A stretch of 41,083 bases of DNA from Parasporobacterium sp. Lineage in GTDB: Bacteria; Bacillota; Clostridia; Lachnospirales; Lachnospiraceae. Below are positions 18,345 through 27,036 of the stretch, one piece after another (position 1 is the stretch's first letter; each line of letters starts with the position of its first letter). The DNA is taken from the NCBI GenBank assembly GCA_021443845.1, contig JABUTA010000004.1:1-41083 (forward strand), read 5' to 3'. The translations under genes were made by a program, and so were the position numbers. The notes below the pieces were generated by a model. The model was not told the origin of the DNA, searched no databases, and saw nothing but the letters and a program-made list of their open reading frames with translations.

Positions 18345-19532
18345 TTACAGAATAAATGGTTTTCTGCCGTTTACAAGGTCCTTCCACATAGGTGACATGT
18401 TTCTCAGGTAGTCTACAACCTTCGGAACCTCCTCAACTATATAGTCCATTTCTTCCATTGTGTTGCTCTCGCAGAGGCTCAGCCTCAGGGAACCATGAGC
18501 CACCTCATGAGGGCGTCCGATTGCCAGAAGGACATGGCTCGGGTCTAATGAACCGGATGTACATGCACTTCCTGAAGATGCACATATTCCCTTCATGTCC
18601 AGAAGAAGCAGAAGGCTCTCGCCTTCAATTCCTTCAAAGCAGAAGCTTACGTTGCCCGGAAGTCTGCTGTCAGGATCACCGTTAAGGGCGCTGTGTGAAA
18701 CCTTTGATAAACCTTCTATAAGACGGTCTCTTAATGCGCTGACCTTTACTGCATTTTCATCTATATGTTCGCATGCATCCTTAAGAGCTGCCGCCATGCT
18801 TACGATACCCGGGATATTTTCCGTGCCGGCACGCTTGCCTCTCTCCTGGGCACCGCCTTCTATAATGTTGGTCAGGGCAATACCTGAACGGACATATAAA
18901 GCACCTACGCCTTTAGGACCATGGAACTTGTGGGCTGAAAGTGAGAGCATATCAATGTTCTGCTCTTTGACATTAATGTGGAGATGTCCTGCTGCCTGAA
19001 CCGCATCTGTATGGAAAATAACTCCTTTTTCCTTACATACCGCACCGATTTCAGCTATGGGAAGCACTGAACCTATCTCATTGTTGGCATACATTACCGT
19101 AACAAGGCAGGTGTCGGGTCTGATGGCATCGGCAACCTGCTGTGCAGTGATATTCCCCTTACTTCCTACCGGAAGGAGTTCAACTTCATAGCCTTCCTTT
19201 TCCAGCTTTTTCAGGGTATGAAGAACTGCATGATGTTCAAACGCTGTTGAAATAATATGCTTTTTATTCCTGCGGGCTCCCATTACAGCGGCTGAGACTA
19301 TAGCCTGATTGTCAGCTTCACTTCCGCCGGATGTGAATATGATTTCCTTCGGAATGCATCCCAGGCAGTCTGCCACTGTCTGTCTTGCAGCTGCAAGAGC
19401 CTCTGCAGCTTCCTGTCCTGCTGTATGCAGGCTTGATGGATTACCGTAAATTCCCTGTAAATATGGCATCATTGCCTGTACGGCAACGTCACTCATTCTT
19501 GTTGTTGCGGCATTATCCGCATAAATGTTCAT
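18345..19532 (-). CDS. nifS: cysteine desulfurase NifS
   Basis: YADNAATTRMSDVAVQAMMPYL, FTSGGSEADNQAI, SLSAHKFHGPKGVGALYVR, ICASSGSACTSGSLDPSHVLLAIG. Confidence 0.94.
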   Translation of the reverse strand: MNIYADNAATTRMSDVAVQAMMPYLQGIYGNPSSLHTAGQEAAEALAAARQTVADCLGCIPKEIIFTSGGSEADNQAIVSAAVMGARRNKKHIISTAFEHHAVLHTLKKLEKEGYEVELLPVGSKGNITAQQVADAIRPDTCLVTVMYANNEIGSVLPIAEIGAVCKEKGVIFHTDAVQAAGHLHINVKEQNIDMLSLSAHKFHGPKGVGALYVRSGIALTNIIEGGAQERGKRAGTENIPGIVSMAAALKDACEHIDENAVKVSALRDRLIEGLSKVSHSALNGDPDSRLPGNVSFCFEGIEGESLLLLLDMKGICASSGSACTSGSLDPSHVLLAIGRPHEVAHGSLRLSLCESNTMEEMDYIVEEVPKVVDYLRNMSPMWKDLVNGRKPFIL

Positions 19533-19780
19533 AATATATATCCTCCGTTCCGCGCATAAGAGCGCTTACAGTTGAAATCAATCTGTATTTACTGTTTTTA
19601 TTTGGAATCCGGACAGTATATATAATTCTGAACGGACATTTAAATAAATACATAATAAATACTGCAATTAGGTCATTATATATCCGAGAGCAGATTATTT
19701 CAATATCATGCTGATTTTCTTATTGATTCTTATCCTGCTTTCCGTAAGATTCCGTTTTTTTCTTACGACAGATACTAATA

Positions 19781-19812
19781 AAAAATGCGGCAGAATTTAT
19801 ATCTGCCGCAGC
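19781..19812 (-). terminator. Rho-independent terminator after the 19844-20518 gene
   Basis: TGCGGCAGA/TCTGCCGCA stem followed on the minus strand by TTTTTTA. Confidence 0.75.
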
Positions 19813-19843
19813 TCATGTATTTATCCGGATACAATCAGGCCAT

Positions 19844-20518
19844 TTATTTTTTCACTCTGTCCGGTCTTCCGATATTTTTATTATTCAGCGAGCTTCTGTA
19901 ATCTTCTGATACTGATTCCACTGGATTGAATGTTATTATATTCCCTGAATATACAGAAGAAATATCCGTTTCACCTTCACACCCGTCCATAGTTACAGAA
20001 CTGATAACCGATGCAAACAATTCATCATCCGGTTCGCCGAATGCACTGTAGGAAACCAGCAGTCCCTTTCCTGCCATGTCGGCAACAACAAAATACATAG
20101 TGATAACCTCATCATCCTCATCAACAGACTTTGATGTGATCCATACTGCAGGCTGTCCGCATATGGTGATATTCTGTGATTCCATGTCAGCATCTTCTTC
20201 CCCAAGCATCTCAAGAAGTCCTGCCATGGCATCCTCATCGTTAAGATCAATAGTTTCCCCGCCATAGCTTTCAGAAGCTATAGCCATGAACTGTCCCAGG
20301 TCAGGACTTGTCAGTGTATATGCACCTGCATATTTTTCAAATTCCCAGTCAGAAGGAACCAGGACCTTTGCCCCGGTAACACCGTATTCGCAGGCATCCA
20401 CTGCCTGCTGAACTGCTGCGGCATCGCTTCCTTCTGCAGCAAATGTGCTCATTCCCGAAACCATGATCATCGATGCTGCGAGTATGCAGCCACAAGTTTT
20501 TATTATTGATTTTTTCAT
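19844..20518 (-). CDS. secreted hypothetical protein
   Basis: Start reset to the ATG at 20518 (AAGGAAGGATTTTGAG upstream); signal peptide MKKSIIKTCGCILAASMIMVSGMSTFAAEG. Confidence 0.72.
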   Translation of the reverse strand: MKKSIIKTCGCILAASMIMVSGMSTFAAEGSDAAAVQQAVDACEYGVTGAKVLVPSDWEFEKYAGAYTLTSPDLGQFMAIASESYGGETIDLNDEDAMAGLLEMLGEEDADMESQNITICGQPAVWITSKSVDEDDEVITMYFVVADMAGKGLLVSYSAFGEPDDELFASVISSVTMDGCEGETDISSVYSGNIITFNPVESVSEDYRSSLNNKNIGRPDRVKK

Positions 20519-20537
20519 CTCAAAATCCTTCCTTTTA

Positions 20538-21653
20538 TCATTTAAACAGAACATCCTTAAACACATACCATGAATGCGGAACAACCTGGTCTGTATGTGA
20601 AAATTCAGATACTGCAAAGCAGAAGTTGTTAACCCCGGTGTCGGTACCATATGAATATGTTTCCGGATGGGCGTAGAACTGCTGAAGCTGAGGAATCATG
20701 TTCTGTCCTGCCCCGTCTTCTTCACCTCCCGATGTTGCAAATATGAAGAAATCCAGATCACTGTTAGCAGTCACTGTCTCATTGATATATTCAAAGGCTT
20801 CCTCAGGAGAAAAATAATCAATTCCGTTTCCCAGAACCATATTTTCCGGGCAGATATTCGCACTCATCGGCATGAAGTACTTAAAATACTCAAAATCATT
20901 ATGTATGATATTCCATGTACATACAGATCCTCTGGAATATCCGCAGAATGCCCTGTGATCCCTGCTTGCCTTTATGCCCTCAGGGCTGAAGTCTTCACAG
21001 TAAACATTATATCTGCTTTCTATCTGAGGTATCAGATCCTCTACTATCTCCTTGTAATAGTTCCCCGGAATGCCTTCGTAGCGCCCGTCACCTGCGGGAA
21101 TCGAGCCGTCTGCAATGAATTTTGTTTTCTCGTTAAGGTCAAAATAGTAAGTGGGTGATATGATAATGAATGGTTCCATAGCCTGATGGTCAGGATCAAA
21201 GAGGTTGTCAACCATCTGCTTCGGAATCATCCCCTGTGTATAACGTTCCCATAACTGGTTAGGAGAATTCTGATTGCCGTGCTGGAAGTACAGCACATTA
21301 TATTTTTTCTCCTTATCATCCTGGTCATATCCGTACGGAAGATAAACAGTAACATATTTCTGATAGGTTACACCGTCCTCATAAACATCTGTTTCATAAA
21401 ACAGTTTCTCAATAGTACCCTTATGCTCAGTCGGATAATTCTCATACCCCTCCGGCATAACAGCAAAAACCGTCTGTGTCCCCTCAAAAATATCATCATG
21501 CACTACATATTCTTCAGTTTCAAAATCATACACCCTGTTGGAATCTGCTTCCTTTTTTCCTCCTCTTGCAGGTCTTGTGGCTGCTGAAACATTAATTGAA
21601 GCAGCTATCACAAATACAAGCATCAGGCACGAAATGCTTCTAATCTTTTTCAT
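20538..21653 (-). CDS. secreted alpha/beta-hydrolase esterase (CE1/esterase-D-like), paralog 4
   Basis: Start reset to the ATG at 21653; signal peptide MKKIRSISCLMLVFVIAASINVSA; nucleophile elbow CGYSRGSVC; VTVYLPYGYDQ...YNVLYFQHG. Confidence 0.82.
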   Translation of the reverse strand: MKKIRSISCLMLVFVIAASINVSAATRPARGGKKEADSNRVYDFETEEYVVHDDIFEGTQTVFAVMPEGYENYPTEHKGTIEKLFYETDVYEDGVTYQKYVTVYLPYGYDQDDKEKKYNVLYFQHGNQNSPNQLWERYTQGMIPKQMVDNLFDPDHQAMEPFIIISPTYYFDLNEKTKFIADGSIPAGDGRYEGIPGNYYKEIVEDLIPQIESRYNVYCEDFSPEGIKASRDHRAFCGYSRGSVCTWNIIHNDFEYFKYFMPMSANICPENMVLGNGIDYFSPEEAFEYINETVTANSDLDFFIFATSGGEEDGAGQNMIPQLQQFYAHPETYSYGTDTGVNNFCFAVSEFSHTDQVVPHSWYVFKDVLFK

Positions 21654-21690
21654 AATCCAATTATGCCTTTCAATATTAATGAAATTATTG

Positions 21691-21725
21691 TTAAAGGCTG
21701 CCGCACGTATATGCAGCAGCCTTTG
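21691..21725 (-). terminator. stem-loop between esterase genes
   Basis: AAAGGCTGC/GCAGCCTTT stem with T-rich flanks. Confidence 0.55.
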
Positions 21726-21782
21726 TTTTAAATGATCGCTCTGTTCTGAGAATACTGCTTCAGACTGCATTTATAGTTCTTA

Positions 21783-22796
21783 TTATCTGAACCATACCAG
21801 CATGCTGTTGTACAGGTCTACGATCCAGCAGTTGTATGCATGTGAGCCACCCTTGAAATCGATCCAGCAGAAGTTCTTTCCATCCTGGAACCAGTCAGGC
21901 ATTTCAGCAAGTATGCCATGTGCAAACTCGTCATGCTCATCATGTGCAATATCTGTTGTTCCGTTGCCGTTGTACATGTAAAGTATCGGATAGTCAGGTC
22001 CGAAGCTTTCTACTGCAGCCTTGAAGTCGGCAACTTCTGTCTTGGCACCTGAGTATGCGCCGAACCAGCCTACTATATCAAGGTTGTTCATCATTATTGC
22101 ATTGATAGTGCAGATAGAGCCCATTGAGAAGCCGCAGAATGCTCTGTGATCTCTTGTTGCCTTAAGGTTTTCTTCACTTACATCACCTTTAGCATAGGTT
22201 GAATATGTGCTGTCGATAAGAGGAACGATAATCTCACGGAACTCCTTTGCAAATGCATCAGTGTCATAATTCGGAACATTGTTGTATGTTGTAACACTTG
22301 TAGGTGCAACAAAGATAGTAGGCTCAATCTTTTCATCTTTCAGCATGTTATCAACAACTGCTTTAGTGGTCTTGCCCATGGCCTTTGTGCCTTCGTATAC
22401 CGGTTCATCGTTCAGCCAGTAATACTCGCTTTCACCGCCTCCGTGCATAAGATACACAACATTGTATGTCTGTGACGGGTCATATCCGTAAGGAAGATAT
22501 ACCTGAAGTGTCTTTTCTACTTCCTTATCCTCGCCGAATGCATAAGCAGGAGTTGTGTATGTAAGTGTTTCGAGGGTACCTGTTTCATCAATCTGCTTGG
22601 TGTACTTTTCCTTCAGAGGAATTCTTGTGATAAAAGCTGCTTCGTATTTGCCGCATTCACAGATTCCGTCTGTAAATACATGCTCGTGCTTTTCTTCCTC
22701 TGCCATTGCAGCCTGAGAAAACATTCCCACTGCCATTACCGATACAGCTGCAAATACAGCTATACGTTTAAATAATCCTTTTTTCATATATTCCAT
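21783..22796 (-). CDS. secreted esterase (CE1/esterase-D-like), paralog 3
   Basis: Signal peptide, HEHVFTDGICECGKYE, YNVVYLMHGGGESEYYW, CGFSMGSIC nucleophile elbow, FKGGSHAYNCWIVDLYNSMLVWFR. Confidence 0.87.
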   Translation of the reverse strand: MEYMKKGLFKRIAVFAAVSVMAVGMFSQAAMAEEEKHEHVFTDGICECGKYEAAFITRIPLKEKYTKQIDETGTLETLTYTTPAYAFGEDKEVEKTLQVYLPYGYDPSQTYNVVYLMHGGGESEYYWLNDEPVYEGTKAMGKTTKAVVDNMLKDEKIEPTIFVAPTSVTTYNNVPNYDTDAFAKEFREIIVPLIDSTYSTYAKGDVSEENLKATRDHRAFCGFSMGSICTINAIMMNNLDIVGWFGAYSGAKTEVADFKAAVESFGPDYPILYMYNGNGTTDIAHDEHDEFAHGILAEMPDWFQDGKNFCWIDFKGGSHAYNCWIVDLYNSMLVWFR

Positions 22797-22926
22797 TCTC
22801 CTTTTTTATCCGGCCCCTTTGCCGGAGTTATTCATAATAAATTTAAGACATATTCACAGTCTGCTATTTGACCCCTGTCAGCATGCTATAATGCTGCCGA
22901 TAGCCAGGCAGTTTCTGAAACGTCTG

Positions 22927-23964
22927 CTATTTGAACCATACCAGCATGCTGTTGTACAGATCCACTATCCAGCAGTTATATGCATGTGAGCCGCCCTTGA
23001 ATTCTATCCAGCAGGTGTTCTTTCCGTTCTGGAAATGCTCCGGAAGTTTTTCAAGCAATGCATTGTAGAATTCCTGATGGCCTTCAAGTGCAAAGTCTGC
23101 AGAGCCGTTGCCGTTGTACATATAAAGTACAGGATATTCTGTGATGACATCTTTTATTGCTTCAATAACACCGTCCGGATCTGATGTAGCGCCTGAGTAC
23201 GGACCGAAATATCCTACGATATCCAGGTTATGCTTAAGTATGCCGTTAACTGTGCAGCCTGCTCCCATGGAAAATCCGCAGAATGCTCTGTGATTTCTGG
23301 TAGCCTTAAGGTTTTCCTCGCTTACATCTCCCTTTGTGTATGTAGAGTATTTGCTTTCTACCAGAGGAACAATGATATTACGGAATTCCTTTGCATATGC
23401 ATCGTTATCATTTACCGACTCTTCACCGTTCTTTGACAGGCAGGTGGTTGCAACATAGATAGTAGGCTCTGTCTTTCCGTCTTTAAGCATGTTGTCAACA
23501 ACAGCCTTTGTGGTCTTTCCCATAGCTTTGGTATCTTCGTAAACAGGCTCATCATTCAGCCAGTAATATTCGCTTTCACCGCCGCCATGCATAAGGTATA
23601 CAACATTATAGGACTGTGACTCATCATACCCGTACGGAAGGTACACCTGCATAACCTTTTCAACTTCCTGAGTCTCGTCAAATGCGTAAAGCGGTGTTGT
23701 GTAGGTGATTGTTTCAAGCGTTCCTTTTTCATCAATTTCTTTTGTATACTTTTCTTTTAACGGAATTCTTGTAACAAATGACGCCTCATACTTACCGCAC
23801 TCGCAGATGCCGTCCGTAAACACATGCTCGTGCTTTGTTTCTTCCTCTGCCATTGCTGATGCGGATAACATAGTGACCGCCATTGCCGATGCAAGTACCG
23901 TCATACATATACGTTTCACAAAACCTTTCTTCATCTTTTCCTCTCCTTTCAACAAAATTTTCAA
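22927..23964 (-). CDS. secreted esterase (CE1/esterase-D-like), paralog 2
   Basis: Close paralog: HEHVFTDGICECGKYE, CGFSMGAGC, FKGGSHAYNCWIVDLYNSMLVWFK. Confidence 0.87.
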   Translation of the reverse strand: MKILLKGEEKMKKGFVKRICMTVLASAMAVTMLSASAMAEEETKHEHVFTDGICECGKYEASFVTRIPLKEKYTKEIDEKGTLETITYTTPLYAFDETQEVEKVMQVYLPYGYDESQSYNVVYLMHGGGESEYYWLNDEPVYEDTKAMGKTTKAVVDNMLKDGKTEPTIYVATTCLSKNGEESVNDNDAYAKEFRNIIVPLVESKYSTYTKGDVSEENLKATRNHRAFCGFSMGAGCTVNGILKHNLDIVGYFGPYSGATSDPDGVIEAIKDVITEYPVLYMYNGNGSADFALEGHQEFYNALLEKLPEHFQNGKNTCWIEFKGGSHAYNCWIVDLYNSMLVWFK

Positions 23965-24010
23965 TGTAACACCTGGCTGTACAACATTATTTTTAAGAGA
24001 TTACATCCCA

Positions 24011-25048
24011 TTATTTAAAGAACACCAGCAAGCTGTCATACAGATCCACGATCCAGCAGTTGTATGCATGTGAGCCACCCTTAAACTCGATCCATGCATA
24101 GTTTGCACCGTCCTGGAACCAGTCAGGCATATTTGCCAGAACTTCCTGGTTGAAATTCCAGTGAGCGTCACGGACAAAGTCGGCTGTGCCGTCACCGTTG
24201 AACCAGTAATTTACAGGGTAATCTTTTCCGAAGCTTTCGAGAGCTGCCTGGAAGTCAGCAGGTGTATACGGAAATACTTCAGCACCAAATGCTGCTGAAT
24301 ATGTGCCGAACCATGAGAACATATCGAGGTTAGGCATCATAACCTGTGCAGCTGTAACGGCTCCGCCCATTGAAAAGCCTGCAAATGCACGATGATCACG
24401 GGAAGCTATAAGTCCTGCCTCACTTACATCACCGCCGGCATAGGTTGAATACCTGGATTCAACGAAAGGTACGATGTCATTGCGAAGTTCTTTTGCAAAA
24501 TCGTTGTTATCCACAAACTGGGTTTCTTCTCCCTCCGGAGCCTTTGTGATGCTGGTCACCGATACAAATATGATAGGGTCTGTGATTCCCTGTTTAAGGC
24601 AGTTATCGATAACAGCCTTGGTTGTCTTACCCATTGCCTTTGTTCCCTCATAAACAGGTTCATCGTTCAGCCAGTAATATTCGCTTTCACCTGCACCGTG
24701 GGTCAGATAGAAAATGTTATACTGCTGAGCCGGATCGTACCCGTAAGGAAGGTATACCTGAAGATTCTTCTCAACTGTAACTTCCTCGCCCTTTGCTTCT
24801 TCCAGTGAATATACGTGAGTAGTGTAGGTCAATGTTTCAAGAGTACCTTTTTCTTCAATATCCTTGGTCAGCTTGTCCTTAATGGGAATACGTGAAGAAA
24901 AAGCCACCTCATACTTGCCGCATTCGCAGATACCGTTATTAAATACATGCTCGTGTTTTCCTTCTTCGGCACCTGTGAGCATGGGGGTGCAAAGACACAC
25001 TGCCAGCACTGCCGCAAGTGCCACTAATGAAACTATTCTTTTTTTCAT
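24011..25048 (-). CDS. secreted esterase (CE1/esterase-D-like), paralog 1
   Basis: Signal peptide, HEHVFNNGICECGKYE, AGFSMGGAV, FKGGSHAYNCWIVDLYDSLLVFFK. Confidence 0.87.
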   Translation of the reverse strand: MKKRIVSLVALAAVLAVCLCTPMLTGAEEGKHEHVFNNGICECGKYEVAFSSRIPIKDKLTKDIEEKGTLETLTYTTHVYSLEEAKGEEVTVEKNLQVYLPYGYDPAQQYNIFYLTHGAGESEYYWLNDEPVYEGTKAMGKTTKAVIDNCLKQGITDPIIFVSVTSITKAPEGEETQFVDNNDFAKELRNDIVPFVESRYSTYAGGDVSEAGLIASRDHRAFAGFSMGGAVTAAQVMMPNLDMFSWFGTYSAAFGAEVFPYTPADFQAALESFGKDYPVNYWFNGDGTADFVRDAHWNFNQEVLANMPDWFQDGANYAWIEFKGGSHAYNCWIVDLYDSLLVFFK

Positions 25049-25176
25049 AAACTCCTCCTCCGTTTTATATATTTTGGATATTCCGTACTATATTGCTTTC
25101 CCTGTCTTAAACAACTCTTTTGTACTATACGGCATTTTTTTTGCCACAAACTGCGAAGCCTATGCGTTATAAGGAT

Positions 25177-25230
25177 ATTTTCCTACCACTTGAGACACAA
25201 CAAATCTTTCACCTGAAAGTTGGTAGTAAA
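25177..25230. promoter_or_regulatory. nested inverted repeats in the esterase/symporter divergent intergenic region
   Basis: Outer imperfect repeat TTTTCCTACCA-CTT / AAGTTGGTAGTAAAA enclosing inner CTTTCA-CC-TGAAAG. Confidence 0.4.
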
Positions 25231-25368
25231 ATCCGGTATGAATAAATGTATAACTTGAACAACTGCAGCTTTCATGCAGACATAAATCAGACAGGTCTTT
25301 AATACAGCAGTATCAGTTTCGTGTCCCTTTTTTATCTGTATGCAGCTGCAAGAACGGGGTGAACTATT

Positions 25369-27033
25369 ATGAGCAGCAAAACCAGTATTTTTGAAAAGCC
25401 TTTATTTTCCACAAAGATCAGATCGGCTAATGTAAAACTCCCGGAACTCGCTCTGGGATATCTTATAGGTCCCTTCGGAGGCCTGTTATTAAGCGGCATC
25501 TTAGGTGCCCAGATCACCACCTATTGGAAATATGTATTATTCGCAAACGAACTTGCAGACTCTTCTACCGAGGTTTACAGATCTGTAATGCAGTTCATGA
25601 CACTGCTTCCTTTGCTGTCTGCCATTCTTGTTGTTGCAGGAAACCTTCTGGTAGGGCAGCTGATTGAGCGCACCAGAACAAAAGCAGGTAAGGCAAGACC
25701 CTGGATTTTGCTTTCCTCTGTCATGCTGGGAATTGCATGTATATTAATGTTCATTGCCCCATCCGATGCAGCGCCCACCACCAAGATGATAATCCAGGCT
25801 ATTTCCTACAATATCTATTACGCGATAGCCTATCCTCTTTACAACACCTCCAACAGTACCCTTGTTCCTCTATCCACAAGAAACAGCAAACAGAGGGGTG
25901 CCCTTGCTTCCGCTACCAACATGGCCAGTATAGGTGTTATGGGTACCGGAGCCATGATCTTTCCTATAGTCATAGACCTGTTCATTAAATACAACTCATC
26001 TTCATGGACACTGTGCTTTGTATTGGTGGGAATATTAAGCTTCCTTATCGTAGTGCTCCAGTACTATTTCACAAGAGAGAGAGTATCAGAAGAAGTATTT
26101 TCAATGCCAGAGTCCGGTCAGGACAAGCCTTCCGTAAAAAAACAGCTGAAGCTGGCGGCATCCGATAAATACTGGTGGATCGTTATCATCTTCTACTTTG
26201 TGTTCCAGTTCGCAGGAACCTTCAAGAATGCTTCCATGTATGACTTCTGCAATGTTCTTTTCGGAGACACCGTAGGCGGTGCCGGCACCATGCAGGCCAT
26301 CCTGGGTTTTGTAGGTGCTCTTCCCATGGCAGTTGCCATTGTCATCATCTGGCCCCTTGCCAATAAATTCAACAAAAAGGTTGTTGTGCTGTCAGGCCTG
26401 GCGCTGGGCGTTATAGGCGGTGTGATCGCAGGCCTGTTTGTAAACAATATCATTGCCGTTGCCATAGGTATTGCACTTAAGTGCCTTGGCTCATCCCCTG
26501 CATGCTACATGATACTTGCTATGATCGCAGACGTACTGGATCATATAGAAGCCACAGGCAGGTTAAGGTGTGACGGGTTTACCATGTCCATCTACAGTGC
26601 CATCATGATAGTAACTGTCCCCCTTTCCATAGGTATATTCAACGGTCTTATGGGTGGTGCGGGCTTCGTTTCCGGAGGCGCTGCTCAGCCTGAAGCTGTA
26701 AAAAATGTTGTTACTATCAGCTATATCTGGATAGAAACCATAGGTTTCATTATCTGCGGACTCATGATTCTTTTCTTCAATGTTGAAAAGAATCTGGATG
26801 CCGATCATAAGACTATCCGTGAGCATCAGAAAGCTGCTGCCCTGGCAGCCGGTATTGAATGGATAGAGCCTGAAGAAAAGTTAAGGCTCGAAGAAGAGGC
26901 TGCGGAAAAAGCCGCCGAAGAAGCACGTATAGAAGAACTCAGAAAGCGCTGTGGGGAAAAGGGTCTTGATTTCGCACAGGAAGAAGCAAAATATCAGGCC
27001 AAGCTTGCCTCAAAGAAGAAAGGTAAAAAATAA
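25369..27033 (+). CDS. MFS transporter, GPH-like (glycoside-pentoside-hexuronide:cation symporter) family
   Basis: Multiple TM segments; GQLIERTRTKAGKARPWILLSSVMLGIACILMF is typical of GPH symporters; charged C-terminal tail. Confidence 0.85.
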   Translation: MSSKTSIFEKPLFSTKIRSANVKLPELALGYLIGPFGGLLLSGILGAQITTYWKYVLFANELADSSTEVYRSVMQFMTLLPLLSAILVVAGNLLVGQLIERTRTKAGKARPWILLSSVMLGIACILMFIAPSDAAPTTKMIIQAISYNIYYAIAYPLYNTSNSTLVPLSTRNSKQRGALASATNMASIGVMGTGAMIFPIVIDLFIKYNSSSWTLCFVLVGILSFLIVVLQYYFTRERVSEEVFSMPESGQDKPSVKKQLKLAASDKYWWIVIIFYFVFQFAGTFKNASMYDFCNVLFGDTVGGAGTMQAILGFVGALPMAVAIVIIWPLANKFNKKVVVLSGLALGVIGGVIAGLFVNNIIAVAIGIALKCLGSSPACYMILAMIADVLDHIEATGRLRCDGFTMSIYSAIMIVTVPLSIGIFNGLMGGAGFVSGGAAQPEAVKNVVTISYIWIETIGFIICGLMILFFNVEKNLDADHKTIREHQKAAALAAGIEWIEPEEKLRLEEEAAEKAAEEARIEELRKRCGEKGLDFAQEEAKYQAKLASKKKGKK

Positions 27034-27036
27034 GCC

